Shown one piece after another: positions 24,991 through 58,122 of a stretch of 64,000 nucleotides of DNA. The first letter of the stretch is position 1, and each line of letters opens with the position of its first letter. The stretch comes from Hirudinaria manillensis (lineage: Eukaryota > Annelida > Clitellata > Hirudinida > Hirudinidae), in NCBI GenBank assembly GCA_034509925.1, contig CM067532.1:6952142-7016141 (forward strand), given 5' to 3'. The notes beneath the pieces were generated by a model. That model was not told where the DNA came from, made no database searches, and was given only the letters and a program-made list of their open reading frames with translations. The position numbers and the translations under genes were made by a program.

Positions 24991-26613
24991 TTATACCCAT
25001 TTAAGAACTGTAATTGTATTCTTTCTTATGGAATTGTATCTTTATTTTTTTTTATTTATTTTAAATATTTAACCAATCTTTTAGGTGCCTTGTGTGTTCA
25101 AATCAGTTGTGATGGTTGCCTAGACTTGTAAATGTCGATGATAACCCATATGGTCAGCCTGCATGCCAAATTATCTTCTGATTTTTTCAGAATATGATTC
25201 AAAAATAATATGCATGCGTTTTTTGCGGATCCCCGGGCTATAACAATAGTGAGATTTAGAGAGTTACCAGTTACCAGGAGTTAATAAAAAGCAGCTAAGA
25301 AAAGGGCTGCTATTGGACATATTAGTCGATTTAGATCAGTAGAACAGCCACTTTTAAAGCGACCCTACCTCGATCAGTACGCTCCTCGAAACACCCTGTT
25401 CATAAGCTGCGAAAAGCAAGCATCATTATCGTCCATGCAAAATTCCCCGCTCCCATCTAAATTTACTATCCCAACCTCTACTGATTTTAAATCCTAGCCC
25501 TCATCCATTGGTTTGGAAGCAAAATTTTGGACGACTAATGAAGGATGTTTCCCACGTAACTTATTCTTGAACGATTACCACTGCAGTTTCCCAAGGAATG
25601 TTTAGTAATTGCTAGGGGTGCTGTTTCACATTTTTGCTTCTTCAACCCAGCAACAACAATACGAGAGAAGATGGATTCAAGAGACGTTTCCTATAAAACT
25701 GGAAGAACCAAATTCTGTGTGGTTGGCGGGTGGGGAAGCAGATCTAATTTTTGAACAAAACTGAATATTTACTGTCGGTTTCACCGAGTCTGTCCATCCA
25801 GTGTACTTTTTTGTCCTGCTCCAAAATTCCACCTCCAACACCGAAGAGAACTTTACATTAGCGTGAGGCTCCGCTACTTGGTTCAAATAACTACTTTTTT
25901 TTATCTACATTCATTTGAAAATACCTTTAGACTTGAAACAGTATTGCTCGTAGGAGACACTGCAAGAATTGTGAAAATAATTTTGCAATAGAATCTTGGT
26001 TTTAAATAATCTATTCAGATCGGACGCAAAGATGTAGTAAAAGAGTGCGAGAATCTAGTGCCTTTTCTTTTCTGACACATTCATAAGGTGGTCCATAAAA
26101 GTTACGAATCCATCTCATGCTAATGATATGATATAGGACGACATTTAGAGGCAACTAACCTCATCCCGCCCCAATAAAGTGATTTTCAGTGATAAAGCGC
26201 GAGATCTTAGTTTTTCGACTTAGATTAATACATAAAAAAGTTATAAAATAATTAATTCTGGAGGAATTTTATGAATTTTAATTGAGTTGTTCAGCTCTTG
26301 AAAGTTGAAAATGCTGAAAATTGTAATTTCATATAATTCAAAATAATTCAAATATTTGATGAATTACTAGCCTTTTAACGTTAATAAATACTAAATAAAT
26401 CTCTCAGACAAATATCTGAAAACATTCTTGGGTCATCAAACGTATGGTACTTTATCGTTTCATGTTTGTATTGGTAGTATAAAGTGGATTGGTCGGGGCT
26501 TCGAAGCTCGACTTTCATGTTGGGCCGGAGCATGCTCTTGTTCCAATTTATTGAATATATGTAAATTAGCAATTACTCTGACTTGCTTGATAGTTAAGTC
26601 AACATTTAAGGAC
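24991..26613. other. Intergenic region downstream of the FGD gene
   Basis: About 1.6 kb between the FGD stop and the next plus-strand start. It should hold the FGD 3' UTR and the promoter of the (D/E)HxY protein. An AATAAA occurs near 25283-25288 but is not clearly placed. No coding sequence is supported. Confidence 0.5.
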
Positions 26614-27498
26614 ATGGATCATTCGTATTCTTCACGTCGCAACAAAAAACTCGACCACTCTTATTTTTCTGTTGCCAAAAAAACTCCGACAGTTGTTTTG
26701 AGGAAAGCTCAAGCTATAAAGGAGCAGATGGGACGAGAAATGTTGCCAGTTAACAAGGATCATTCTTATCACAGGCCAGTACAAACTGCTTCAATCTTAT
26801 CATCAAACAGTAGAAATGACACTGCTACATCAAGGAAATTAGAGGATCGGGAAAATAATGTTAAAAGTAAGAATGTTAAAGTAACGATAAAGTTATTTTC
26901 ATACTGTCAATATTTTTATATTTAAAATAAATTAAGTTTCAGCAAGGAAAAGAATAAAATTAAAGTGCTCACGTCTGAGAATAAAGAAATTAATTTTCCC
27001 CAAGAAAGTAACCCGCCATTGTTCTCAGAATCTGAAGAAAAATAATCACAAAGCCGGCGAAAAGAATCAAGTTACAACCGATAATTCCTTTGGTGATATG
27101 AACGTTTCTATACAATTTGAACACTCCTATCACACAAGGTTGTCCTCGAATTGTTATTCTAATTTACGACTGCTACTTTATTAAATTTATTATTTAATTT
27201 ACTAATTCACTTGCATAATTCTTAGACTGGCAAAGTGCCTTAAAGTAAAATCTGATGGCATCTGATGACTTTTAACTGATTGTTTTTAATTTCCAGGTGC
27301 CAGAGCACAAAGTCTGATGACTCTTGTGATAACATGCCCATTCTAATAGATTTAAACAAAGACTGTGATATCGGTGGGGACGTCCACTCGGCAGACCCTT
27401 CGTACTTTTATAATTTCGTGCATGACCATGATTACGTTTCTCTAGAGCTATTTCCTTATTCGAATGTTCGCCTTTCTTCAGATAAAGTTTTCTCTTGA
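26614..27498 (+). CDS. Small basic protein with five HCF-1-binding-type (D/E)HxY motifs; no known family
   Basis: Three exons join in phase (26614-26866, 26943-27138, 27297-27498) to 216 residues. The start ATG directly precedes the first motif. DHSY occurs at residues 2-5, 14-17 and 49-52, EHSY at 144-147 and DHDY at 193-196. (D/E)HxY is the established HCF-1-binding motif, recognised by the Kelch domain of host cell factor in transcription factors such as E2F, THAP and CREB3-type proteins. Between motifs lie Lys/Arg-rich runs (TRKRIKLK; RLRIKK) that could act as nuclear localisation or nucleic-acid-binding segments. The C-terminal third is acidic and aromatic, resembling an activation domain. 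No DNA-binding domain is visible. A nuclear HCF partner or adaptor is inferred. An AATAAA at 27711-27716 follows. Splice sites are strong (AAAA|GTAAGA; TTTCAG; TTTCCAG). Confidence 0.75.
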
Positions 27499-27655
27499 AA
27501 AGGCCAATTTATTTATTTATTATTTGTTTATTTTGTGTTAAGTTATTTTGTGTGTTTGTTGTTCCGATTCATTATTTCCAGTGACTTGATTTTCACTGGC
27601 AACCAAACTTAACTGAGTCACAAAACTAGGCTGAAGCATTTCTTGTGAAACTGTT

Positions 27656-27661
27656 TTTATT
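27656..27661 (-). terminator. Candidate IFT22 polyadenylation signal (minus-strand AATAAA)
   Basis: TTTATT on the plus strand reads AATAAA on the minus strand, about 118 bp beyond the IFT22 stop. A second one lies in the TTTATT run at about 27508-27528. Either makes the two 3' UTRs overlap. Confidence 0.4.
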
Positions 27662-27710
27662 TGTTGTGTTGTTTGTCTTGGTGACACTTTTAAAGCCATA
27701 AAATAGAATT

Positions 27711-27716
27711 AATAAA
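27711..27716 (+). terminator. Polyadenylation signal AATAAA of the five-motif protein gene
   Basis: Canonical AATAAA 213 bp after the stop codon and 63 bp before the IFT22 stop codon on the opposite strand. Confidence 0.5.
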
Positions 27717-27778
27717 TATTGTACACAGTATTGTTCAATCAGTACAATTGTCATCATAATGTGGAATGACCATGAAAA

Positions 27779-28589
27779 TTACATGTTGAGGAGATCCAAT
27801 TCTTCTTGGTCTCTTCTCTGGGATACTTCCTTAAAAATCGTGGCAAAGTAATTGTTGAAGTCCCTCCTCACGAGATCCAAGTCGTCGTCTGGACGCATTT
27901 TAATCACTGCGAGAGACGACATTACTCCAGCTGGAGCAACGTTTTTGTAAGATTTACCAGCTTAGGATTGTATAAATGTCTTCTACTTACCGGCTTGACC
28001 GTGTCGCTTCCTGGAACCTTTGAAATTTTCAAAAATTACGCATTGCCTATCACGTAGACCTTGCTGTTGCACAAAGTAGTCAAACCTGTTAAATTATGAA
28101 TAAAGTCCAATTAATTGGGCAATCAAAAAAATTAAAATGGTGTCAGGTGGCAGACCAGGGACACAATTCTTTGCTTTCTGTTTCTGAAGGATCGTAGACA
28201 AAAATGGCTCCTTGAGCATCTTTGGCCATAGCTGGCCAACATGTTGAAAAACTACCAATGGTTTGAACTTTGTTAGGCCTCTCTAAAATTCAATTGCAAT
28301 TTTTTTAAATTTAGGATATTGATTACCTTTTATCTCCACTGCAGTCCCATAACTCAATGTCCATTTTTATGGATTTGTTTCCATCTTGATTTTGAGTTTC
28401 AAATTCAATAATTCTGCACCCTACAGTTGGTTTGTAAGTTGTGTCAAGCCCTTCTGACAACTCGGATAGAAAATTCGAAAGACTAGTTTTTCCTGCCTTC
28501 AGAAAATCTCTGATAAAATAACAAAAAAAATCACATTTTAAACAAATGCAAACCTTTTGTGGACCGATAACTAATACTTTTGCCTTCAT
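27779..28589 (-). CDS. IFT22: IFT22 (RABL5), small-GTPase-like intraflagellar transport subunit
   Basis: Five exons join in phase: 28554-28589, 28327-28496, 28165-28251, 27991-28085, 27779-27930, giving 179 residues against about 185 in vertebrates. The start reads MKAKVLVIGPQKAGKT, a complete P-loop (residues 9-16) interrupted by the first intron after PQK. The next exon carries the IFT22-typical PTVGCRIIEFE and ELWDCSGD (switch II WDxxGD). Then CWPAMAKDAQGAIFVYDP and FDYFVQQQGLRDRQC follow, diagnostic of IFT22 rather than Rab. As in the family there is no canonical NKxD guanine-specificity motif and no prenylation cysteine. IFT22 is a subunit of IFT-B and acts in cilium assembly, so the organism makes cilia. 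It is divergent with LIS1 and convergent with the five-motif gene. Confidence 0.94.
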
Positions 28590-29287
28590 GTCGCTAGACT
28601 GTCTCGTAAACGAGTCGGTATTGCTAATGGCAACTGCTGCGGAATTCGTTTTTTAGTAACTAATTTTAATATAGAGATATTTTGACTGTTATTTAACAAA
28701 TATTAATTCAAAAATTCGCTTTAGAAGCATGGTAATTTCATATTCATAATGAAAAAAATTAAGCGCTGTACATATTTTGACGTGTAGGAAGTTGTCCTTT
28801 TTTATTACAATATTTGTTCAACAAAGTTGTTGATCCCGGTCTAGGTTTGTTGTGAATTTTAGAGCAAATAATTCCTTGTGAAATATTATTTATCTTCTAT
28901 GTTAATTGTGTCTTCCGACTAAGTTCTGCGCCTTGTTGCAATTGATTCGCGCTTGAGGCTACTAATTTATGCCCAACATTAATGCTTATGATTCACGGTA
29001 GATGTTAAAACATAACAGTTAACTTTCTCTCCTGTGATTGAGGATTTCCATCTATTTATCCATTTTTATTTGTGTTTCACGTACTGGTTTAAGGCTTGGG
29101 TAACTCCCGACGTCTGATTGATATTAAGCGATGTCTTGATAAAACAGTTTCGTTTGTGTTGTATAAGGCCTTATGACGCTTATTGATTACAGGTATATCA
29201 AATGTTTCTTTGTCTGTCAGAGTGATTATCCTGTAAGCCACCTCTTGAATTTTAATACAACCGAGTCCGGGTCAACACGCAATCACG
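28590..29287. promoter_or_regulatory. Shared divergent upstream region of IFT22 and LIS1
   Basis: Only 698 bp separate the IFT22 start ATG (minus) and the LIS1 start ATG (plus), so both promoters lie here. The sequence is AT-rich without a clear TATA pair. Any 5' UTR introns of LIS1 cannot be excluded. Confidence 0.6.
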
Positions 29288-32200
29288 ATGGTGCTCTCTC
29301 AAAGACAACGTGAAGAATTGTGCGTTTTTCTGATTTAATTCCAATTATGCAAATACTTTCTGTGTTTATTTTTCTTATATTCAGAAACAAGGCTGTGGCC
29401 GATTACCTTTGTTCTAATGGATATGAAAGCACATATGCAGAATTCAAAAGAGAAGCTAGTTTGGTATTTATTGCTTATGCTCTTAGTTTTTTTCTGAAGC
29501 TTTTAGTTGGGTATTTTAAAATTCGGCCTTAAATTGAGGCTTCTCAATTTGCTGTTTTACTTTTTCCAGCCATCTGAACTAGAAAACAAGTTCTCAGGTT
29601 TACTAGAAAAAAAGTGGACGTCTGTGATAAGATTACAAAAAAAAGTAATGGTTTGTTTGTGTCATCGACTGGAATTTTAAAAAGAGGCATTATTGTAATC
29701 CGTGCCGAACAGGTAGTCGATATGGAAGCAATGTTGTCTGCGAGAACCAACGATACTCAAGCACCTCTCCCCGGTAAAGATCGTCAAAATCCATCCGATT
29801 GGATCCCCCGTCCCCCGGAAAAGTACCGCCTCACGGGACACAGAGGAGCCGTGACAAAAGTTCTTTTCCATCCTGTTTTCAATGCCATCGTTACTGCAAG
29901 TGAGGATGCAACCATCAAAGTAAGCAAGAGAAGTTGTTGAAAGTTTGTTGTTAATTAATTGTTTTATTTCAACAAAACATATATATATATGTATATATAT
30001 GTTTTTTATTATGTTGATTTATTTTGTGCAAATTCAAATGTAAGTCTGCTTCAACAAAATATATTTTTTGTTATTTTTTTGTTATATTTTGTTGATACAT
30101 TTTGTGACAAATTAAAATGCAAGTCTGCTTACATAATTACTTATTTCACTTAGGCTTGTTTTTTTGTGGTAAAATTAACCTTTTGTTCATTTGGATGAAA
30201 TCAAAGTAAATCTGATTTTTGCTTGTTGTGATAGCTTTGGGATTATGAGACTGGAGACTATGAAAGAACTATGAGAGGTCACACAGACTCTGTTCAGGAC
30301 TTAGCTTTTGACCAGAGTGGCAAATGGCTAGGTAACATTTAACATGTTTTTTTCTTATTCAAGTTATTGTTGGATTTTGAATGGTTGTCACCCATTAATA
30401 TATCTAAAGTTTTAAACTTAAAATCTCTAACTTGCATTGAAGTGTTGCAATTCAAATTGATTTTGGTTAATTTCCAGTTTCGTCTTCTGCTGACACGACC
30501 GTCAAACTTTGGGATTTCAATGCTTACGAATGCGTGAAAACAATGAGAGGTACTTTCGAAATTTCAATTATAATTGGACTAATAACATATGCAGAATTCA
30601 TAAGTTTAAGTTTCCTCTGATGTAAGACTTTCTAAATTATTTTTTATCAACTCTAATATGATCTCATTACATTATATTAATGTATCATTACATTGTCTCT
30701 TTGTTTCTATTACTGCAATGCATCTTGCTTTCTTTGATGCCACAAATTTCTCCAAGTAATTCAATCAACAAACTGTCAACAACCATCATCAGTTTAAGTC
30801 AAATGGAGGTCTTACTTTGAATTTCATTTAAGGCCACGATCACAACGTCTCGAGCGTCACCTTCATGCCCAGCGGTGATTTTGTGGTCACTGCTTCAAGG
30901 GACAAGACCATTAAAATCTGGGAGGTTTCAACTGGGTGAGTTTCAATCGCTTTAAATTTAACTCGGATGATCGAAGGATTAGATTCGTGCTGCTCTAGTT
31001 CAAGGAAGAATAGAAAATATTACTATGGGTGTAGAATTTTAACTGCCTGCGATTGTCGTGCAATTAGTAAAGCTGGAAAAATTACATTTAAGTGTTTTTT
31101 TTATAAAGATATTGCGTTAAGACGCTCACCGGACACAGAGAATGGGTGAGGATGGTGAGGATAAACTCTGACGGCAGTCTATTGGCCAGCTGCTCCAACG
31201 ATCAGACAGTGAGAGTTTGGGCCATCAACACTTGGGAATGCAAGGCGGAACTGAGAGGTCACGACCACGTGGTGGAGTGCATCACCTGGGCCACCGATCC
31301 TGCCGTGCCCGTCATTTGCGAGGCTGCGAACATCGACGTTAGTTTTTTTTGAGTTTCGTTCAGAGTCATCTTGTGGTCTGACTTTGCCGTTTGGCTTTGT
31401 GGTGTCGTGTCGCGACATTACTACTAATAGTAATAGTAATAATAATAATATTGATAATAATAATAATAATAATAGTAATAGTAATAATAATGTAATAATA
31501 ATGGTAGCAATGTAGGCTAAACATTGAACTGGATTCAGCCTGTCAACAATGAGAGCATCATGTAGTATGTACTGTTGTGCATGCTATTATTATGAATGTA
31601 TCAATTTGAAAATGCCATTGTATTGCTCATGACACAATGACTATTGTTGTGTGCAACAGAGCAATTTATTCACAGGTTCTTCTGTGCAAACATGGAGATG
31701 ACAGGCATTGTTGTGTGTGAATGAATGAATGAATGAATGAATGAATGAATGAATGAATGAATGAATGAATGTTAAGCAAAGGACAATTGATTTCAGTTGT
31801 TGCTGTACATTTATCATTTGCAGATGAAGAAAGTCCAGAAACCGGGTCCGTTTCTGGTTTCCGGATCAAGGGACAAGACGATCAGAGTCTGGGACGTGAC
31901 GTCGGAAATGTGTCTCTTCACTCTGGTCGGTCTTCGAAGTCGGGCTTTTCGGTCGATCGACCTTCGACCTACTTAGAGCCGTTTATCAAAAGTTATTAGT
32001 TTACACGTAAACGAGTCCTCTTTTCCGACGAGCAGATTGGACACGACAACTGGGTCAGGGCGATCTCGTTCCATCCGAGCGGAAAGTACATCCTGAGCGG
32101 AGGCGATGACAGGACTTTGAGAGTTTGGGATGTTGCGAACAAACGAAACTGCAAGACCCTGGATGCTCACGAGCACTTTGTCTGCACGTTAGGTCGGTCT

Positions 32201-32746
32201 CCGGATTTGATTTGCCGAACGTGATGCCAGGGATTGTTGTTAAGTGTAGTAATCGTTAGAATACAATGCTATGTAACTGTATAGTGCAAGGTACCAATGT
32301 TAGGCATTACTGATATTAAAATTGAATAGTATTCATTGTGGTTCTAGAATAGAGGTCAAATACTATTGTGTATTTGTTAATTAGATGTTGTAGAATAAAG
32401 TTTAATTAGTGGAATGTATTATTACGATAAAGTAATGTATTATTACGATAAAGTAATGTATTATTACGATAAAGTAATGTATTATTACTATAAAGTATTC
32501 AGAGGTTTTTTGTTACTTCTGCCATTATAATAAATTATGATGACCATTGGATGATGAAAATGACATGTCAACAACACTTCTTTCATTGGATGGATGGACA
32601 GGTGGTGAATGTGTATTAACTTGTTAAACATTTAATGATAAAATGTTGTAATTCACGAGTCGTCGCTTTCAGATTTTCACAAGACAACACCGTACGTCAT
32701 AACGGGAAGTCTCGACAGCACCATCAAAGTCTGGCAGTGCCGTTAG
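29288..32746 (+). CDS. PAFAH1B1: LIS1 / PAFAH1B1: dynein regulator with LisH and seven WD40 repeats
   Basis: Eleven exons join in phase to 408 residues (human 410): 29288-29319, 29385-29463, 29570-29644, 29713-29919, 30235-30331, 30478-30549, 30833-30935, 31109-31337, 31824-31925, 32036-32192, 32673-32746. It opens [19 protein letters not shown], the near-invariant LIS1 N-terminus with its LisH dimerisation domain, followed by a coiled coil ([14 protein letters not shown]) and IPRPPEKY. Seven WD40 blades then follow in order (for example [60 protein letters not shown]) ending in VWQCR. LIS1 binds the dynein motor, relieves its autoinhibition with NDE1/NDEL1 and also forms the regulatory subunit of the platelet-activating-factor acetylhydrolase 1B complex. 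The E8/E9 boundary falls in the blade-6 loop. Confidence 0.98.
31423..31503. repeat. (TAA/TAG)n microsatellite in a LIS1 intron
   Basis: Imperfect AAT/AGT trinucleotide run in the intron between LIS1 exons 8 and 9. Confidence 0.85.
31716..31770. repeat. (GAAT)n tetranucleotide microsatellite in a LIS1 intron
   Basis: About thirteen perfect TGAA/GAAT units, 54 bp upstream of the LIS1 exon 9 acceptor. Confidence 0.95.
32411..32495. repeat. 21-bp minisatellite (about four units) in the last LIS1 intron
   Basis: A unit that begins GTAATGTATTATTACGATAA and repeats every 21 bp, about four times, the last unit with a CGA to CTA change. It lies between LIS1 exons 10 and 11. Confidence 0.9.
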
Positions 32747-34995
32747 TCGGTGCTCCGCCTCCCTCGCCCCCCACTTAGACGGCTAAGTACTTCGAAAAAC
32801 CCGGTCCTGCAGGTTTTTCCGGAATCCGCTCGACGTTTACGTTTTATGGCGACGACAATAATACCTTCTTTCCTTCTAGTTGGTTTCGTCTTCCTCGTCG
32901 TTGTTTTTGGTGTCGTCTCGAATCATAATAATCCTAGCTTATTACTCTCGATCGCATATATCTCCTCCTCTTCTTCTTCGCTATAAACTTCGGCTTGCGT
33001 GTCGTGAGAGGTCCGAGTCCGCTTTTTGGAAATCACGAAAAAGTATTTGCAACTCGACGGCAATTATAATTATAACTATAATTACGTCGCACGGATCGAT
33101 GCACCGATCGAATAATTTTTAAAAATATTTTCTGCACCGACGCCTGTCACTTTAGGATTATGCATTTACCTCCAAAGGGGATGTTTCAGCTCTGGAATAG
33201 TGCAGGAGTTGCTGCAAGGGGTCGAACTAAGAACGGTTGTCGTGGCGATTGCAATGCTATAGGCTTTGATCTTTGATTATGACTAGCAGCTGGAGCGGTC
33301 GCGTGCCGTGGAGCACGAAGCGCTCCGTGTTCGGTTTTGCGATCTGCAGTTCGTGCCCGGGTGTCGTGCGACTGCAATCTCTTAATTTTCTTTTTTTTTA
33401 TATCCGTTACAGTTTAAAGCCACCTGCTTCTGCATAAGTCGGTCAGAGTTACTTTCGTCGATTCTCTTGGGAGCCCGTGCCACTTTTCGGTCGACTTTTT
33501 CCGGAAGCCGTTTCCGCCGGCGAGTTCCAGAGACGAAACTTCTCCGGCTACACTTCCCGCTCGCTCGAAAACGAAACGAGTTGCATCCTCCAAACGTTTA
33601 CTTTGTGTTCGTGTGCTTCAGTAGCCGAGTCGCTTTCGTACGTTCGTGTAAAATATTTATGAGTGTAATCGATTCTAATCTTCTTATGATTTTAAAGTTT
33701 ACATTTTAAGTAGATATTTAACGATCTATAGGTTTCCAAATAGAAACGATCGGCCGCCCCGCCTCCTCTCCGGGCGTCGGGGAGGTCGGGGTCCGCGGAC
33801 CGGGTCGGAAAACCCGACGGAGGTCTGCGCGTTCGGGGAAAGACGTTCTATCGATGTTCGACAGCTTCCTATTGCATGCATGTGCTTCATTGTGAACCTT
33901 CTGAATTGCATTCATTAAATGAAAAAGTAGCTAAAATGACTTAATTGTTTCATGAAGTGGAATCAAGCAGAAAAAGTGAACTCAGTGAAGTGTGACCCAG
34001 TTAGTCTTTGTCAGGATAATTCGTTTGCTTTTACCTACGTCAGATGTTGCCAAAGGTCATACTTGCATCTTTTGGCCGTTCCATTTTGATTTTCAGAGGT
34101 GCTTAAATTGCTTCATCGATTGGATCGTTGGCCACACGACGGGAGCCATTTCGATTGTTCGGATTAGATGTTACAAAGTGGAGACTAATCTAGTGTTAGA
34201 GTTTCAAATGTTGATCCGAGGTCTTTACCGATCCCGTTCGGATTCGTGCCATCCTTCTCTTGATGTTTCGATTTGGAACGATTTTAGATCAGAACACCGA
34301 TTCAGATTTTCATGCACTGCTATTTCGATGAGAATGTAATGGCTAATCTTTCCATCAAGAGAAGGTGGTTATTTACCTTTTGTCTGTCACAAATGATATA
34401 TCTGATAGAGCATCTATTGGTCACCTTTTCGTTTCTATGCTGTCTCACAAAACTCGTTTGATGTAAATAAATTAGCATGGTAAGAGTGTCGATGATGCTT
34501 GTAATTGAACGTCCAAGTGAGTCTCGAAATGTTTAAAAAGAAATGTCCTTTAACCGCACAGAAATTAGATCGTTGAATTCATCAAAACCTCGAAAAAAAA
34601 AATAATATGTAAACTTGATCAGTGGTAAACATTTCAACTCACGGAAAAATATAAAGAAAGAAACCTGAGGTAAGAACATTAAAAGTTATATGTTGCCATT
34701 TTTGGGCTTTCGCTTGTTATTGTCATTACTTAAGAGGATAATTGAGGTCAATTAGATGTTACCACCTCCTCTATTCATGGTTGGACTGTACGGCGTCGAA
34801 ACACATAGAAACATATTTTGATTATCAGCTATAAGAATATCACAGACGGTGAAGACATGCGTCCAAAAATATTGGAAAATATTGTCTACTTCCATTATTC
34901 GCGCATCGCCTACGTTTCGGGACATGTAATAATAACCGAATGAAATTTTATCATTAGATTAGCATCATCAACAAAGATCCGTTGCCGAAACGATA
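32747..34995. other. Convergent 3' region between LIS1 and sacsin, with a GC-rich hairpin block
   Basis: About 2.2 kb holding the LIS1 3' UTR and the sacsin 3' UTR. The first part is pyrimidine-rich. A GC-rich block at 33748-33836 contains the perfect palindrome GGTCCGCGGACC (33790-33801) and a GTCGG/CCGAC stem (33804-33818). Open frames up to 115 codons show no family features. No separate gene is supported. Confidence 0.5.
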
Positions 34996-56504
<21,509 letters not shown>

Positions 56505-57428
56505 GGCATGGCACGTTCCACTGGAGTCCTGGAAGTTCACAAAAGACTCGTCAACATCGTTTTGCACTTCAATCTTTCGAACGTCTTTTTCACTCCTTCG
56601 CTGAGTTTCTAGAGTCGTGTGAAGTCGCTATTGCTCTCCGAGGAAAGCAAATATCAGAACAGCAATGAATGGTTTCGGTCTGGTCACGATGATGATGACG
56701 ATGACGATGATGAAGATGATGATGACGACGATGACTTTTATTATTTGAAATAATTATCCCTGTATTTTTTTTTTGTTTTAAATTAATATTCAAATAGATA
56801 TTACCAGGTTTAAATATTAGGGGCATAATATCTTCAATTATAAGAACAATCCAATGCTATGGTCTCTTAATTGGATGCTTTAAAAATATATTTGGAGGAC
56901 ATTATTACCATTTATTAATAATATTATTATTATTATTACATTATTTGGAAATTAACTTTTAAACAGCGATGAAGAACTTGAAAATCAAATCAATTTTTAC
57001 TTGATTGATGGAAAAACATGAAACAATGGATTCACATAATGACATACGATCACCTCCTTAGCAACGTGTCAATACGGCAAAACCTTATTAATGTTTAATA
57101 ATTATTATTTATTACTTTGTTTAAATTGTTAAAATATTTTTATATAATTTTATTCCACGTTTGGAATTATCCAAATGAATCTCGTTAGACATCATAATCA
57201 TTCATCTATGACATGTCCATTGTGATGACCGTGATAATTATGATGATGATGATGGTTGTGATTAATGTAATCATCATCCTCGTCGTCGTCTTCATCAGTC
57301 CAGATGTAATCAAAGATTATTAATTTGTTTATTCGATAATTAACTTTATTAAAATGTACATTAATTTTGAGGTCATGGTCAGCACTACATCCTTTTGACA
57401 TGAGACGTCATCAGAAGCATCCACTTTA

Positions 57429-57503
57429 TTAATTATTATTATTATTATTAAGATATTATTATTATATTATTATTATTAAGATATCATTATTATTATAATA
57501 AGA

Positions 57504-57539
<36 letters not shown>

Positions 57540-57545
57540 GATATT
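57429..57545. repeat. (ATT)n microsatellite with AAGAT interruptions
   Basis: Trinucleotide ATT blocks separated four times by AAGATAT, suggesting higher-order duplication of block plus spacer. Confidence 0.9.
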
Positions 57546-58035
57546 ATTAAATAATAATTTAAAAATTAACTAAATACCAAAGTTTACAAATCGAAACACC
57601 TAAAATCGAGAATAAAGTTTCCAACCTTTTGAAATTATTCCTCGAGAAAATAAAAAACAATTTCTAAACAAAACAAAATACGACTTTAAAGATCAACTTT
57701 GAAAATCAAATTCAAGAATCTTTTCCAGTGAAGAATATGTCAGCAGTTTTTGTGAGCATTTGTTCAAATTATGAACATTCAAACTGAATGCCTCACTTAG
57801 TAACTCAGCCAAGCAGAACAATGGCATAACAATGGCAGAAGATTGGCAGAACAATGATGGCCAGACCTCATCCAGTATTGAATAAAGTCTGCCAAATCAT
57901 CGTCCTATTAAAAGATATTCATGATGACCAATCAAAACGGAAGCTGCAGAACGCCCACAAAAGCAGACGAATTAAGTTTTTTGGCGGCAAAACGTGGTTA
58001 TGACTAAAGAATTTCCAAATATTTCTCAATTAAAC

Positions 58036-58036
<1 letters not shown>

Positions 58037-58117
<81 letters not shown>

Positions 58118-58122
58118 TATAA
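58037..58122. repeat. (TAA)n microsatellite
   Basis: About 28 uninterrupted TAA/AAT units. Confidence 0.95.

Noticed and set aside
32411-32495. CRISPR-like regular repeats
   Set aside because: Units abut without spacers and lie in an animal intron; this is a minisatellite.
56690-56765. Third copy of the FGD-intron dispersed repeat
   Set aside because: It shares only AATTATCCCTG and a nearby GAT run, in an order that does not match the two good copies.
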